Source of the DNA: Bacteroidales bacterium
Lineage (GTDB): Bacteria > Bacteroidota > Bacteroidia > Bacteroidales > P3
Assembly (NCBI GenBank): GCA_031286005.1
Contig: JAITVC010000063.1
Span: 1-6,194 of the forward strand
Length of the DNA stretch: 6,194 nucleotides
Reading direction: 5' to 3'
In this document: piece after piece, positions 5,928-6,194 of the stretch
Layout of the letters: the number at the start of each line of letters is the position of its first letter
Position numbering within the stretch: position 1 is the stretch's first letter
Made by a program: the position numbers and the translations under genes
The notes under the pieces: model-generated
The model's database searches: none
Told to the model about the DNA's origin: nothing
The model's input: only the letters and a program-made list of their open reading frames with translations

Positions 5928-5959
5928 CAAAGATACGAATAATTTTTGAATTGACCAAA
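5928..5959 (-). promoter_or_regulatory. Promoter of the tRNA-Phe gene
   Basis: On the minus strand, TTTG (complement of 5956-5959) and TATCTTTG (complement of 5928-5935) are separated by exactly 20 bases, a full match to the Bacteroidota consensus. The -7 element ends 15 bases before the mature tRNA 5' end, so only a very short 5' leader remains for RNase P to remove. Confidence 0.88.
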
Positions 5960-5974
5960 TTTTTTTTGTTTCTA

Positions 5975-6007
5975 TTTGTCGAATTTCATTTTTTTTTCGT
6001 ATCTTTG
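5975..6007 (+). promoter_or_regulatory. Promoter of the AraC-type regulator
   Basis: TTTG at 5975-5978 and TATCTTTG at 6000-6007 are separated by 21 bases, within the range for this phylum's primary sigma factor. The predicted transcription start leaves a leader of roughly 15-20 bases before the ATG at 6032. The -33 element lies only 15 bases from that of the divergent tRNA promoter. Confidence 0.85.
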
Positions 6008-6031
6008 CAGGGTTATCCAGTTCTTAACTCA

Positions 6032-6194
6032 ATGGAAACCTATCAAATTATACAACCTTCGCCCTTGCTTTCGCCATACGTAAAAAACTACTGGTTTTTG
6101 ACGGTCGATAGTCGTTTGCTGGCAAGCGAACGTGTGATTCCGACCGGATTGATCAGTTTGATGTTTCATCGTGGCGAACGGATTTTTTCGCAAA
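6032..6194 (+). CDS. AraC-family regulator, N-terminal fragment
   Basis: The first 54 residues of a protein that runs off the right edge of the window. It begins METYQIIQPSPLLSPYVKNYW, followed by an ERVIPTGLISLMFHRGERI segment. This 'P-x-L-x-x-Y-V-x-x-Y-W ... R-x-I-P-x-G-x-x-x-L-x-F-x-x-G' pattern is typical of the N-terminal sensing domain (DUF6597 type) of AraC/XylS regulators in Bacteroidota. Their C-terminal double helix-turn-helix DNA-binding domain would lie outside the window and cannot be confirmed here. The ATG at 6032 is the first after a strong promoter and gives the expected N-terminus. The regulated genes are unknown; a target to the right or autoregulation at 5960-6031 is possible. 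Confidence 0.82.
   Translation, partial: METYQIIQPSPLLSPYVKNYWFLTVDSRLLASERVIPTGLISLMFHRGERIFSQ

Overview
The window looks like a piece of a Bacteroidales-type (Bacteroidota) chromosome. Three promoters match the characteristic TTTG-N19-21-TAnnTTTG consensus of this phylum almost perfectly, starts lack strong Shine-Dalgarno sequences, and the protein families (HAE1-type RND pump with a small PII-like companion, loose-lipobox lipoprotein, small outer-membrane barrel, AraC regulator) fit that group. The organism cannot be named from the sequence alone.

Layout, left to right. Bases 1-3763 are the 3' part of an efflux operon on the + strand: the C-terminal end of a periplasmic adaptor (membrane fusion) protein, a complete 1042-residue RND inner-membrane permease starting 7 bases later, and, after a 77-base gap holding a long imperfect hairpin, a 97-residue PII-like protein. 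A perfect 30-base palindrome (3782-3811) closes this operon. Bases 3831-5301 form a separate AT-rich two-gene unit with its own promoter: a predicted lipoprotein and a predicted outer-membrane beta-barrel protein overlapping by ATGA. Bases 5302-5836 hold no convincing gene but are not featureless: they contain a ten-unit array with an exact 11-base period, a partial copy of the motif seen after the RND gene, and a 56-base direct repeat at 65-base spacing that runs into a terminator. A tRNA-Phe(GAA) gene lies on the minus strand (5837-5912), with its terminator and a strong promoter. Divergent from it, a second strong promoter drives an AraC-type regulator that runs off the right edge.

How the genes work together: the adaptor and permease should form the periplasmic and inner-membrane parts of a tripartite drug or xenobiotic exporter. 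The outer-membrane channel is not in the window and may lie upstream. The PII-like protein is likely a cytoplasmic sensor or modulator of the pump, inferred from conserved proximity and fold resemblance rather than from a demonstrated function. The lipoprotein and barrel pair probably act together in the outer membrane, function unknown; the different base composition suggests a later acquisition. The best candidates for something undescribed are the PII-like partner with its hairpin leader, the AT-rich envelope pair, and the 11-base periodic array.
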